The notes under the pieces are model-generated. The model was not told the DNA's origin. It worked only from the letters and a program-made list of their open reading frames with translations, and searched no databases. Both the position numbers and the translations under genes were made by a program. A stretch of DNA of 64,000 nt, taken from positions 2,356,001-2,420,000 of the forward strand of contig JARUPY010000434.1 of NCBI GenBank assembly GCA_029817715.1. The letters run 5' to 3'. The DNA is from Melastoma dodecandrum (lineage: Eukaryota; Streptophyta; Magnoliopsida; Myrtales; Melastomataceae). Within the stretch, counting starts at the first letter, position 1. Every line of letters begins with the position of its first letter. Below, piece by piece: positions 24,160 to 35,683 of this stretch.

Positions 24160-24690
24160 GTAGCACAGAACTCTACAGTCTGTGCATATATTTTCTTTGT
24201 CACTTTTGCTACAGAACCTTACGGTCTGTTCAGTAGAAGGTCGACACTCTTAGTACAGAATCTTTCAGATCTGTGCTTCTCAATTAAGTCATTTCCCATA
24301 CAGAACCTTCTGTTGTGGATTGACATTCTTGGTACAGAACCTTACGGTCTGTGCTATACCTTCTATGATACAGAATCCTTGGATCTGTTCTATAGAAGGT
24401 TGACGCTTCTAGTACAGAATCTCTTGATCTGTGCTATAGAAGGTTAACACATCCGACACAGAACCTTCTGGTCAGTGTTGTGCTTTAACTTCTTCGACAC
24501 AGAACCCTCTGGTCTGTGTTGTGCCTAACGTTCTACCATACAGAACCTTCTGGTCTGTATTGAACCTAAGTTACTATAGTACGGAACCTTCAGGTTCGTG
24601 CTTCGTAACAAGCCTCTACGGTACAGAACCTTCTGGCCTGTGCTCTGCCACTCAAGTCTCTATTGTACAGAACCTACGGGTCTGGTTGTA
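24160..24690 (+). repeat. Array of small hairpins ACAGAA...TTCTGT in element E LTR
   Basis: About 13 imperfect copies at roughly 41-bp spacing of a short inverted repeat of the form ACAGAACCTTCTGGTCTGT. Arms vary together in places (GTACAGAA...TTCTGTGC against ACACAGAA...TCTGTGT), which suggests a base-paired form is kept. The transcript after the TATA box at 23514 would carry these. Confidence 0.75.
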
Positions 24691-24970
24691 GTTGTTATCA
24701 CTTGTGTAATTTGTACTGAGATACATTTGAGTGGAAACCATCCAAATATCTGGGTAAAGAGTTGATGTAAGCAATTTGCTGAACCACTATAAAAATTCTT
24801 GTGTCTAATCAAACATATTGCGAACACACTCGAACGTTCTGTTGTACAGAAATCTATCTACGGTTTTGTTTAACAAAAGCTTTCTTCCGCTGCGGGGTAA
24901 AACGAAAAAGCGTTAAAATCCGAATTTGGAGATTAACACTAATTCACCCCCCCTCTTAGTGTAACAATTG

Positions 24971-24985
24971 GTATCAGAGCTGGTT
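24971..24985 (+). other. Element E primer-binding site (tRNA-iMet)
   Basis: TGGTATCAGAGCTGG begins two bases after the LTR end. TGGTATCAGAGC is complementary to the 3' end of plant initiator methionine tRNA, the usual primer of copia elements. Confidence 0.92.
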
Positions 24986-25524
24986 CAACAGAGGCTTAAC
25001 AGCTTGTTGAAGATCCTTGAAAAGCTCTTACCAGCTATACAATCTTCTCCACAAAAGCTCTTAGCTCTGTGATTGTTGCTATTCTGTAGAAGCCTACGCT
25101 CTATCAGAATCAACCCGCTACTCAACAGAAGCTTTAAGCTCTGTGAAAATCTACCTGGTTCTACTCTGTAGAAGCTTACGCTCCATCAGAATTTAACTTC
25201 TGTTCCACAGAAGCACCTTGTTCTGTGAGAAACGATTTGTTGCTCTACTTTGTAGAAGCATACGGTACATTCTACAGAAGCATACTTTCTGTAAATATCA
25301 CGGTTGGCATTTTCTGCAGAAGCCTGCAGCTCTGCGAATCGAACAACGGTTACCTGAAAGTTGAATATCATTTTGTCATATTAACACTCGTGCTCTGTTT
25401 AACAGAGGCTTGTTTGTTGGCTTGACGACTGATTTCTACCTAACAGAAGCTCGCTTCTTAGTTGAGGTTCTATTTGTCAACGTTCTATTCTACATAAGCG
25501 TAATACTCTATACGAATCGAACAC
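24986..25524 (+). other. Element E leader with further AGAAGC/TCTGT repeats
   Basis: The untranslated leader before gag holds about ten more short motifs of the CAGAAGC...GCTCTGTG kind at irregular spacing, resembling the hairpin units of the LTR. No open gene is present. Confidence 0.6.
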
Positions 25525-27294
25525 ATGGCTGAAAACTATAATGTGCCTAAACCATATGTTGGGAATCCTCCCATTTTCGATGGTAAGAATTTTGCCTATT
25601 GGAAAATTCGTATGAGCACATTTGTTGATGCTATTGACGAAGACTTATGGTCTTATATAGAAGATGGTCCTCCTTCTATACCAGAGAACCAACGATTTGA
25701 TCGAGAAGGTCATCCTACATGGGAATACCTTAAGATCAGACGACTCACAAAAACGGCAAAGTATTTGATGTTCAATGCTATGTCAGAAGGTGAATTCGTC
25801 AAAGTTTCAACTTGCACTTCGGGCAAGGAAATCTGGGATAAACTTGTCACCATGTATATTGGGACAGACCAGATAAGAGAAACTAAGGTGAATTTCTTAA
25901 TTCACCAATATGAAAATTTCACTATGAAGGCTAATGAATCTGTAGAACAGATGCTCCAGAGGCTTAACCTTCTAGTTGATGCCCTAACTCATCTGGACAA
26001 AACCTATCAAAATTCTGAACTAGTTCGAAAGGTTCTGCGTACTCTACCCAAATCTTGGGAAGCCAAGAAAACGGCTATAGAGGAAGCTAAAGACCTATCT
26101 ACTCTTCGACTAGATCAATTGATGAGCTCCTTAATCTCGTATGAGATGGAAAGATCCACTCAACCTGATATAAAGAGAGCACCTGTAGCTTTCAGAGCAT
26201 CAGAAGAACCTATAGAAGGTTCAGATGATGAAGCAGAAGCTGATTCGGATGATGAACTCGCAATGATAGCTAAACGCCTTTTGCGGTTCGCCTCCAAAAA
26301 GTGCTTCAATAAGAGTAGCCAAAATAACATGGACCCAAAGTCGGTCACATGCTTTGAATGCAAAAAGAAAGGACACTATAGAACAGAATGTCCTTTACTT
26401 AAGAAAAAGGAGAAACCTTCTCCTAAACACAAGTTCAAGAAAGCAATAGCTTCTTGGGCAGAACTTGATGATTCTGATGATGAGGAAACACAAATGTGCC
26501 TCACAACTCACACAGAAACTCAAAATGAACTTCATACCTGCTTTCAAACAGACACTGTTGAAAGTGAATGGTATCTGGATAGTGGATGCTCCACGCACAT
26601 GACCGGAGACCCATCCAAATTTTCTCGACTGATTCTACAATGTAGAGGGTCGGTTAAATTCGGTGACAATAGCAAAGGCTCTGTCATTGGAAAAGGTACC
26701 ATCGGAAGTCCTGACTCCATGGTCATTGATGAGGTTCTGTTAGTTACAGAACTCAAGCATAACTTGCTGAGCATTAGCCAGCTTTGTGACACAGGTTATA
26801 AAATAACTTTTGATCAAGACAAGTGTTCCGGAATCCTGAACAATGAAGTTCGCTTCATTGGGACTCGTAAGAGGAACATCTCTACCTTGACTCGGAATAG
26901 CATCTGTACTACAGAAAATTGCCTTCTGACAGTCAAAGATGAAAGCCTACTATGGCGTAGAAGGTTGGGACACTCCAACTTCAAATTGTTATCCAAGCTT
27001 GTGAAAACGGATTTGGTTAAGGGATTACCCAATATCCGTTTTGAGCATGACAGCTTCTGTGAAGCATGTTCACCTGGAAAACAAACTAAATCTTCATTCA
27101 AATCTAAGAATGAAGTTTCTACTTCTCAACCTCTTGAACTTCTACATATGGATCTATTCGGACCTACTAGAGTTCAGAGTGTCGGCGGTAGAAGGCGAAG
27201 GTTCTGTTGTACAGAAATCTATCTACGGTTCTGTTTAACAGAAGCTTTCTTCCGCTGCGGGGTAAAACGAAAAAGCATTAAAATCCGAATTTGA
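25525..27294 (+). pseudogene. Element E gag-protease-integrase start, truncated by deletion
   Basis: ATG at 25525 opens a long intact frame. It contains a copia gag (UBN2-type, about residues 15-220, with FDGKNFAYWKIRM), a CCHC zinc knuckle CFECKKKGHYRTEC near residue 276, the protease active site YLDSGCSTHM near residue 350, and the pre-integrase zinc region LLWRRRLGHSNF to CEACSPGKQTKSS (about residues 473-520). It ends in HMDLFGPTRVQSVGG, the start of the integrase core. Just after (about 27190) it enters LTR sequence and stops at 27294 after a meaningless tail. Gag and protease could still be made; integrase and reverse transcriptase could not. Confidence 0.9.
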
Positions 27295-27329
27295 AGATTA
27301 ACACTAATTCACCCCCTCTTAGTGTAACA
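27195..27329 (+). repeat. Element E 3' LTR remnant
   Basis: The last roughly 135 bp of the LTR, matching the end of the 5' LTR (24840-24968) with a handful of differences and ending TTAGTGTAACA. It is followed directly by the TTACC target duplication. Confidence 0.88.
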
Positions 27330-27406
27330 TTACCTACTTAGCCTTTTGGATGAACTTGGTTTTATCACTTGGTCCTCCCCCTCTAACCACAATTCATTAT
27401 TACACA

Positions 27407-27456
27407 AGTCTAATCTTAAATATCATTCTGCCCATAATGATATTTAAGATTAGACT
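27407..27456. repeat. Perfect 21-bp inverted repeat (hairpin)
   Basis: Arms 27407-27427 and 27436-27456 are exact reverse complements with an 8-base loop. The arm starts AGTCTAATCTTAAATATC. It is AT-rich and could be a small foldback, a target-site hairpin or chance; nothing marks it as a microRNA gene. Confidence 0.6.
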
Positions 27457-28970
27457 TTTGACCCAGAACAATTCCTAGTTGTCCCATAGTTATTTGCATA
27501 TGCAAGGAAACCGTGTTCTCCAACTAAATCTGTTATGTTAATTCGGATTTGTTGCTGTGCCGTTTCTAATTGTTTCGTTGATCTCATAGCCAAATCATTC
27601 AATATAAAATTGTGAGGCGTGAGGGAGCTTGCAATTCATTAACAGTTGGGTTCGTTGTTCGTTGTAGAGTTATTATGTGGAATGAGGAAGCAGTTAAAAT
27701 GCCGTATAAGTAAGTTTACTTGTTATGTACTAAAATTCGTCAATTTTTAGTATATTGTATACTAAAAATGGAGGAAATTTAGTGCACGTTTCAAATTTGC
27801 CCCAAAGTCGTTTGGTAATGGACCGATAAGCTTAGTACATGTTTAGTACAATTTTAGTACAGAGAAAGTTTACGATTTGCTTATAAAGTACAAAACAGTA
27901 AAATGTACAAACTAATCACTGTTCCAATATTGTACAATTTGTACATTGTACAATGATTTTTCCGTACAATGTAAAAAAGTTCAAATTTTTTGTACAAATG
28001 TAGAAAAAATTATGAAAATTTTCTACAACTCTCGGAACGATCCGTGTACAGGTTGTTAGCCTCTTCCCAAGATTTCCTTTTGCGTTTTTAACAAAATTAT
28101 AAGCCAAATTAATGTGGAGTTATTAATAGTATTATTCCATTGTGTAACTAGCCAGTTAACTGAATAATATCACCATATATTATTCTAGTAGATCAATAGT
28201 TATACATTTTCAACAATTCTTGCGGGATACGAACTTAGCAGCAATAATCATAATACTTGGGACAACAAGTCACTGTGTCCTTAATTGGTTATTATCTTAC
28301 GCTAATGAACGCATGTACTATATTTAGTGGCACTCTTATTGAAAAGTAAAATATCAATAATGGGGTAAATGATACATCTTTTCGAAATAGTAAGAAAATC
28401 TAATTAATTTTCACCCTCTAGAAATGTCCAAAAGGATATCCCGTTTAATAACAGTAACTCCAAGTGAATTTTTTAACAAAAAATTAATAAGCAAGAGTAA
28501 ATTTGCCAAATTCCAATTATAAAACAATATAAAGAAAAGTGGTGTCCCCCCAACAAGTCAGTTTAATTAAGTAAAAAGAAGAAACACAACAGAAAGAGGT
28601 GTCCCCCCAACAAGTCAGTTTATGAGAAGATAAGAAAAAAAACGTATGCGAAAAAGTCTTTTGTTCTTGTCCAATGGATTTCTGTTAAATAAGGAAAGCA
28701 GCATATCATCACATTCTTTTCCCACTCAAACGGCAAGTAATTAGAGAACCCTAAAAACAAGTAAATTCCTGTTAAAAAATCAAAGTTCCCAAATTACACC
28801 AACTCGATTAGACCCGAAATTCTTTATCCGGAAAGAAGAAGAGAAACCAAACCCGTTTTGTTTTGTTTTAACAACAAATGTCGTCAACTTTGGTTAATCA
28901 ACCAGAGGACTTGGCAATGAAATTTGGTTGTCTCTTCTTGATAATCTCTCCGTCAATCTCTGTTCAGTTG
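27457..28970. other. AT-rich region before second transporter gene
   Basis: No gene is seen. About 27700-28000 has many TACTAAA/TTTAGTAC/GTACAAT words like those in the arms of foldback element 3 and may be a decayed relative. At 28543-28622 a stretch of about 24 bp, GTGTCCCCCCAACAAGTCAG and following bases, occurs twice about 60 bp apart. The rest looks like ordinary upstream DNA. Confidence 0.45.
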
Positions 28971-28978
28971 ATTTGTTT

Positions 28979-28988
28979 GTATATATAG
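28979..28988 (+). promoter_or_regulatory. TATA box candidate of second transporter gene
   Basis: TATATATAG lies about 250 bases before the start codon at 29237. It is the best TATA-like sequence in the upstream region, but the distance implies a fairly long leader, so it is tentative. Confidence 0.4.
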
Positions 28989-29236
28989 ACATCGTAGGCT
29001 TTGGGACTCTCATCGGCAATCGATTTTACTTTTAAAGTGGTGAAACATTGCTTGGTTTCGGGCCACGTTTGGGTGAGGGAGGGGCTGTCGCTGTAGAATT
29101 GAATTCTTTGTGGGGGCCCCCTGAATGTGAGTGTTTGGTGGAGGAGACCTTCCCTGTCCTTCAATTCTTTTGGGTGTTGAAGCACACCTGATCCGACAAC
29201 TTGAAGTAATAAGAGAGAAGCAGATAAAGTTCAAAG

Positions 29237-30822
29237 ATGAAGGATCCTGCTCACGGCCAGATGACCGAAAGGGTTGAAGTCGGGTTCAATCGCTTTGCAC
29301 TCGGCAGCGTCATCGTTGCTTCCATCATCACAATTATATTCGGCTATGGTAATCTTCTTTGTTTCCTGAAGGCGGGTTTGGAAGTTTCATTTCTGGCCTG
29401 ACATACAGTGTGTGATCTGGAAATCCTGCAGACACGGGCGTCATGAGCGGCGCAATGATATTCATCAAGGAGGAATTTCTGATTACAGACAGGCAGGTGG
29501 AGGTCCTTGCAGGGATGTTGAACTGGTGTGCCCTTGTGGGGTCGCCCATTGCAGGGAGGATCTCGGACTTCATTGGCCGCCGTTACACCATTGTGCTGGC
29601 CTCAGTGATATTCCTTCTAGGGTCCGTCCTGATGGGCTACGGCCCAAACTATGCGGTCCTCTTGACAGGGAGGTGCATAGCTGGTGTAGGGGTTGGTTTC
29701 GCGCTCACAATCGCGCCCGTGTACACTACGGAGATCTCCTCAGCTACCCACAGGGGCTTCCTGGCATCGCTGCCGGAGCTCTGCATCGCCATCGGTGTGC
29801 TCCTCGGTTACCTATCAAACTTCTTCTTGGCCAAGCTTTCTCTGACCCTAGGATGGAGGCTGATGCTTGGTATAGCCGCCATCCCATCCCTGGTCCTAGC
29901 ATTCGGGATCCTGCAAATGCCCGAATCACCAAGGTGGCTTGTGCTGCAAGGCCGCCTGGGTGATGCGAAGAAGGTCCTGCTAAATGTCTCAAACACATTG
30001 GAGGAAGCCGAGGTGCGGTTCCGAAACATCTTATCGGCAGCTGGGATTGACGAGGACTGCAAAGATGATGTTGTGGAAGTCCCCCGAGTCGATTCTCGAG
30101 GTCATGGTGTCTGGAAGGAGCTCCTTCTGAGGCCGACCCCTGCAGTTCGGTGGATTCTGCTGGCATGCATCGGGATCCATTTCTTTGAGCACGCGACCGG
30201 GATCGAGGCTGTCATACTATATGGCCCGAGGATATTCAAGAAGGCCGGGGTAAGGAGCAAGTCGAAGCTGCTGCTTGCGACCATCGGGGTCGGTGTCACG
30301 AAGACGCTGTGCGTGCTCATCGCGACATGCATCCTCGACAAAGTCGGCAGGAGGAAGCTCTTGATGATCAGCACTTCGGGGATGATAGTCGCCCTTACGG
30401 GGCTAGGATTCTGCCTGACGATGGTGGAACACGCCCAGGAGCAGATCCTGTGGGCTCTGGTGGCTAGCCTGGTCGCAACTTACTCTTATGTGGCCTTCTT
30501 CAATATCGGTCTGGCACCTGTGACGTGGGTGTACAGCTCAGAGATCTTCCCGCTGAAGCTGAGGGCACAAGGGTTCTCTCTAGGGGTGGCGGTGAACAGG
30601 GGGATGAATGCCCTGATATCATCTACCTTCCTCTCCCTGTCGGAGGCATTGACGATCGGGGGAAGCTTCTTCATGTTCGCAGGCATTTCTGTGGTGGCAC
30701 TGCTGTTCTTTTACTTCCTTTTCCCAGAGACAAAGGGGAAGTCATTGGAAGAGATTGAGGCCCTGTTCACCAGAGGAGGGAAGAAGCAACAAGACAATGA
30801 AATGGAAATTCAGGCCAAGTAA
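29237..30822 (+). CDS. Polyol/monosaccharide transporter (PLT type), copy 2
   Basis: Paralogue of the gene at 20489-22134 with the same exon layout: exon 1 29237-29348, GT-AG intron in phase 1, exon 2 29432-30822, 500 residues. It is a 12-helix sugar-porter family protein expected at the plasma membrane. Motifs are intact: FGYDTGVMSGAM, DFIGRR and DKVGRR (both motif-A arginines kept, unlike copy 1), PESPRWL, FFEHATGIEAVILYGPR, PVTWVYSSEIFPLKLRAQG and PETKGKSLEEIE. Same orientation, 7.1 kb after copy 1, so a tandem duplication later separated by the copia and MITE insertions. Codon use is GC-richer than its surroundings. Confidence 0.94.
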
Positions 30823-31547
30823 TTAGATTATTTTCCTGTAATTTCACTCTATTTATGTTTATATATTTATGTGTAATACATGAATTAACTCCAGAAGATT
30901 GAGGTAATGTTTGGCTACTTGCCGAGATGGTTATCTTCTCTTCTATTTTATCAAGTCGACGACGTTTGTTGCGACAGTATCATTATACCGAATAGAAAAC
31001 TTGTTTTTGGTAGTGTTTCTCTTCTATACAAGGATCGGCGCACTTTGCAAGACCTTCGGTCGTCGTGCTAGGGCAAGGATCGATGTTGGAGTCAGGAACA
31101 AGTCGAGGGAGTGTAGTTCGTCAGAAAGGATGCTCGAAGGTAAAGTTTTGTCGAATGCTTTCAGTATCGATGACGGATAAGGAGACCCGAAGCCATTTCT
31201 CGTGAAGTATCGATGATAGAATTGTCTTAGCAGATAAGTAGTAGTTAGTTTTAGGATAATTAGCATGTGTTAAATATGCGTCGGTTGGCAATTATTAGTT
31301 AATGTCTATAAATAAGTCAGCCCTCATCAATTGTAAGACACGACAATCATTCCATGACCTCGAAAGGCTGCTTGATTGTCAACTTATCTGTTCGTAATCG
31401 TTTCAAGTGTTGTTGTACGATGGCTGTAAGTCTTTACTTTTATACTTATTGATTCGTTCTTCTTTTACTTTTATTAGCGACCACATTTTCTTTCAACTAT
31501 TTGAGTCCCCGATATATCGCGACGTATTTCGCACGCGAACACATTTT

Positions 31548-31565
31548 TGGCGACCACAGTGGGAG
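31548..31565 (+). other. Element C primer-binding site
   Basis: TGGCGACCACAGTGGGAG, identical to elements B and D, lies 6 bases after the LTR end. Confidence 0.78.
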
Positions 31566-31594
31566 ACGAAAGTGAGTTTCTGTGACTACATGGA

Positions 31595-34250
31595 ATGCCA
31601 ACAACTCGAAGTGCGGCTAATAGAATGACTGATACTCGTGTTGATTCGGAGACCAATTCTGGGCAATGCCAAACTGTTACTAACAGCCAGAGCCGTCGAA
31701 ATGGGCAACAAAATACCGAGAACACTAGACAACAAAATGTCCAAACGCAGGAGCGAGGGACATCCCCCGTGTCAAACATCTTGCCAAACGTGTTGAATAT
31801 AGTCCCTTTGGACGTATTTCTTCAAGTGCAGGCCTAGAATCAGGAGAATTTTTTGGAATTACAAAAACAACTCTAGGGATTGACTGCCGGGTTCGATACT
31901 GAACATTCCCCTGATACTGCAGCTAGAAGGGCTACTATTCGAGAGGGGAAGCACATGATAAGATTCGATCATGAGGTTACCCACGATCCTGTCCATTTAA
32001 GTCAGGACTACCAACGGATTGAACCAAGTAGGTCGCGTTTTGTCTTTGACGATCGAGGCAATTTTACCACGCCTGATCGATTGAATCGCTATAACGAGTT
32101 CATCGATCTTGACGATGATATGCATGATCCCCATCGATCACAGGCATACTCACCTCCTCATCGTCGAAAGGAGAGCCATTATACGCGATCTACTGTCGAC
32201 AACCCTGTCCGTAGACCACTTATAGAAGGTCAACTCCCAAGGTAGAACCTTTTCAGTGATGTCCTTAGAGACGTACCTGCCTTCGACGGGGAAGCTGATA
32301 GAAATCCTTTGGAAAGGGAAGTTCCTGAGTCCCGCTGAGGCCTATCGATCCCGTTGATTAAAGAGATGTAATCGCTCGAATAGTTGAGCAAATGGTCCCG
32401 GAAGCGGTGCGTCGAGAAGAGGTTAGCCTTTACAGGACACCTTACCCTGAGTTTATTGATAGAGATTATCCTTATCCCGGGGGTTACAAGATCCCCGATT
32501 TCACCCGCTTCTCTGGTGAATATGAGATGACACCAATGGAACATATAGCTAGGTTCACTCATGAAACCGGTGAGGCATCGAACAATGATCATTGGAAGCT
32601 TCGACTCTTCACCATTTCGCTTACTGGACCAGCATTCACTTGGTACATCCATATCCCGCCTAACTTAGTATAGAATTGGCAGGACATGCAAGCACAATTC
32701 TTGATTCGACCATTTCATTGATTGAGTTAACTAAGATGCAATGACTTGGAGAACTTGCAGCGAGCTTCCTACAGCGATTCCGAAAGGCTCGACTCAGATG
32801 CAAGACATCAGTCAACGAAGATGAGTTGGTTAACGTGGCCGAGGATGCTCTTGATATAGGTATCCGTAAGAAAATTCAAGGAGAAAAGTTCGGAGATCTT
32901 TATGAACTTTCTTTGAGGGCCACTAAGTATGAAAATCTAATCAGGGAAGAATCGAGGGAATGTACGACAAATCTGATTGAGCCTACGCTTGTTGAAGTCG
33001 ATATGGCAGAATTTTTCAAGGGCGAAGTTACTATTTGCGACCCATTGTCGAAGAAAAACTTCAGAGCTAAGGCGTCTCAGAAGTCAAATGAGGAGCGAAA
33101 ATACTCCTTCGATATTGAGAAAGCTGATGAAATCTTTGATTGGCTCCGCAGGCGAGATCGAATCAAGCTGAAGCCTGGTCATCGACTTCCTCGGACAGAC
33201 AGGGAAAAAAAGAAAAGTTATTACAAATGGCATGGGTATTTTACCCACGCCATGCCTGACTGTCTGACTTTTAGAAATCTTATTAAGGATCTCATCGAGG
33301 CAAAAATTTTGTGTTTCAAAGAATCTGAAGAGTCACCTTCCGTCGATCAAAAGCCATTTGCTGATTGTGAAGTTCATACGTTTGACATTAACATGGTTGA
33401 CATTGTTCGACGTTCTTTTCAGGGATCAAATGTTTCTGGATAGACCTTCGTGGTCAACAAGCTATTCAAACCTCGTACGGCTCGAGAAATTACAGTAATT
33501 TCAATCGAACAAAAGACAGGAAACTTCTACTGTCTTCCAAAAAAAAGAGACGAACGAAACTAGATCTTCTAAAATCATATTGAATATTTGATGATCCATT
33601 CTGGGGTGATCTCGTAGAGCACAGTACGATGAAAGTTGTAAGCTGTGTTATTACAAGATCAATTCGGATTGGTCCCTTTGTCCCGGCCATTGTAGCACAT
33701 GTGTCGCCCAGGGCATAAGGGGCATGATGACTTTTCTCGACAATGGAGTCGTTTCTTGCCCTGTAGTTGCATCGAAGCTGAAAAATGAGGTCTGCTGGTG
33801 GCACATGGACGAAACCCATACCACCGACAAGTGCTTCACTTGTAAGAAGTTTCTCCAATCTCACCAGACGGAGGATTGGTTTGATCTAACTCCTGTCGAG
33901 AGGGCTGCAATAGGGATTTCTCGTAAGGAGCCTTCGAGGGCGCTTAATCGGAACCCCAGAGGAAGAGGGTCTTCCCCTGATGCGCATAACCTGACAAAGG
34001 ACATACCATTCAGAAAGCGATAGCAGCACCTCGTCACCTCGATACCCAGATTACCCCGATGTCTATCAACAACGATGTGGATTCTTCTGCTAAGTCAAGT
34101 GACTTGTCCAAAGAAACTGTCAAAAGAGGCAATGTTAAGGATCCGCTTCGACCCTCACCCCGTCTCGATGAACAAGCTCTCAAAGTAGACCTCCCATTGC
34201 ACAATTTCTCGAGAAAGCTGAAACTTGCAATCGATGCAGCCCTATTCTGA
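31595..34250 (+). pseudogene. Element C gag, broken
   Basis: ATG at 31595 opens MPTTRSAANRMTD, like the start of gag in element D, and stops at 31835-31837. Further pieces follow in changed frames or after stops: 31880-32245, 32392-32673 (capsid core GGYKIPDFTRFSGEYEMTPM, EHIARFTHETGE), 32826-33443 (QGEKFGDLYELSLRATKYE, YYKWHGYFTHAMPDC) and 33724-34023 (CWWHMDETHTTDKC). Element C is more diverged from A, B and D than these are from one another. After about 34250 the reading is not clearly gag. Confidence 0.75.
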
Positions 34251-34728
34251 GGCACAAGACACTAATCTCTCAGCTATGCCACTAGTGCTCTTACAATTAC
34301 TTACAGAAGCTGATCATCATGTCCTCGGCAAACAAATTCGACATCATTCTGGTCAATAATCCAATCGAAGGTGTGATCGAAACACACTCATTATATTGCA
34401 TGCCTGTTTTTGTTGGAAAAGAAAATGTAGGCAAGTTCAAGGATAGGATCCCCAGGAAGGACAACATGTCTAGGTATATCTTGAGTATCATCGGTCCTGT
34501 CGACGTCAACTTGATTTTTCCCATTCTAATGACGATGAGTAGAGGCAAGTGAATAACCGACGATCTCTACCCACGTCTAAGAACAATAGGAAAAGGAATG
34601 AAGGACGTCGAAGGAGAGCAGAAGAGAAACGACACAAATTCGTTGACCCTACAATGGTTGAAGGGGAGAAAATCGACCATGACGGCTTGTTTATGATCGA
34701 TGATTTTGTTCCCCATGTTTGCATAGCT

Positions 34729-35671
34729 GTGAATCGAGCGTGCCATCGGTCGGAAGTGATATGCTGATATTTGTCTGGATGATTGCTATTCTTCTGCTAC
34801 TTTTGAACGCCTTGCCAACAGAGTGAAATGTGAGGTTGATTTCGGTTATGAGTGGAAAAGGCAAAATTGTTTCATGAGGCTGAATCATAGTTTGTTTGAG
34901 CGAGTGTTTGTGAGGAAATCGTTCCACGAGTTGAATCGGGATAGAACCGAGCTTCGCCCGTGGGGTGATGCAAAGATATCACCTGGACGGCGGGGAAGTT
35001 TTGTTGTTCTGTTATGTGCCTTGTTCCGGGATGAACTCGCATTACGATGAGGTAGTGGAGACTATGTCGGATGGCCGCTACCCAGTATTTTAATTCAATC
35101 TTCTGCCGCGATGAGACATTGGTTGAGTGAGTGGCTGTTATTGTTACTGTTGCGAGGTGGACTGGTATTACCCGGCTGTGATGTCGGAGGAGTACGGGGA
35201 GGCGACGACCATTCGCGATTGTGCCTACTGCCATTACCCGGACGCTCCCGGAGGAGTGGGTCGGGACGCACTTCGGTGGTCCTGGCACTGTTTGAAGTGT
35301 TGACACTGTTGGCCAGAGTGGTTTGAGGGAGTCGCTTTGAGAGAGTTGCATCGAGAGTTTCTGTTTCGGTTGGTTATCTTGATCTTAATATCTTATGAGT
35401 GATATCTTGTTTCATTATGGTTGTGTTGATGATGTATTGTGGGATTCTGAACCGTTTGTGCATAATACTTTCAAAAATACACGTTAGAATTCAATTAGTG
35501 GTCTCACTGTTTTTTTGTGTGCATGGGTAGGGCGTACTCAGCAAATTATCGCTGATCCCAGTTGGGGAATTTATTTTTAGTGTTGCAGAGAAACAAGAAG
35601 AAGGATACACGTGACGAAGATTATCCGATTAGTCCGAAGAAGAAGGATACACGTGACGAAGATTATCCGAT
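34729..35671 (+). repeat. Element F 5' LTR, right part only
   Basis: This block is repeated, in the same orientation, at 53874-54777, starting from CTGTGAATCG and running to GGATACACGTG...GATTAT. Here it is followed directly by an initiator-Met primer site, as expected for a 5' LTR; the other copy is followed by unrelated flank, as expected for a 3' LTR. The left part of this LTR is missing. Near the end a segment of about 45 bp with AGGATACACGTGACGAAGAT is duplicated. Confidence 0.65.
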
Positions 35672-35683
35672 TGGTATCAGAGC
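35672..35683 (+). other. Element F primer-binding site (tRNA-iMet)
   Basis: TGGTATCAGAGC follows the LTR fragment without a gap. It is the standard initiator-Met tRNA site of Tekay/Del-type chromoviruses and copia elements. Confidence 0.75.

Larger units (their letters stand above)
22881..24968 (+). repeat. Element E 5' LTR
   Basis: 2088 bp, starting TGTTGGGACGG and ending TTAGTGTAACA. A TATA box (TATATAAATA) lies at 23514-23523. Downstream come two repeat arrays, listed separately. The last part (from about 24850) is nearly identical to the 3' LTR remnant at 27195-27329. Confidence 0.88.
22881..27329 (+). mobile_element. Element E: Ty1/copia retrotransposon with internal deletion
   Basis: The 5' LTR (22881-24968), initiator-Met tRNA primer site, gag, protease and the start of integrase are present. 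The sequence then jumps at about 27190-27200 into the last roughly 135 bp of the 3' LTR, ending at 27329. TTACC flanks both outer ends (22876-22880 and 27330-27334), a perfect 5-bp target duplication. Hence it inserted as a complete element, and the integrase core, reverse transcriptase, RNase H and most of the 3' LTR were lost afterwards or during replication. The long LTR and gag type suggest the Sirevirus (SIRE/Maximus) branch. Confidence 0.9.
31260..34728 (+). mobile_element. Element C: decayed Tat-type Ty3/gypsy fragment
   Basis: It keeps the end of a 5' LTR (ending GCGAACA at 31541, TATA box TATAAATA at 31307-31314), a primer-binding site and a decayed gag. The LTR start is not certain; TGTT at 30907 is one candidate, which would bring it within 90 bases of the second transporter gene. 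Protease, polymerase and the 3' end are missing or unrecognisable. At 34729 it joins the LTR fragment of element F. Confidence 0.65.

Noticed and set aside
27407..27456. Annotating the 21-bp hairpin as a microRNA gene
   Set aside because: The arms are perfectly paired and AT-rich with a very short loop, without the length or bulges of a typical plant precursor.
30907..31260. Start of the element C LTR at TGTT (30907)
   Set aside because: No second LTR or target duplication is present to confirm it, so the LTR start is left open.
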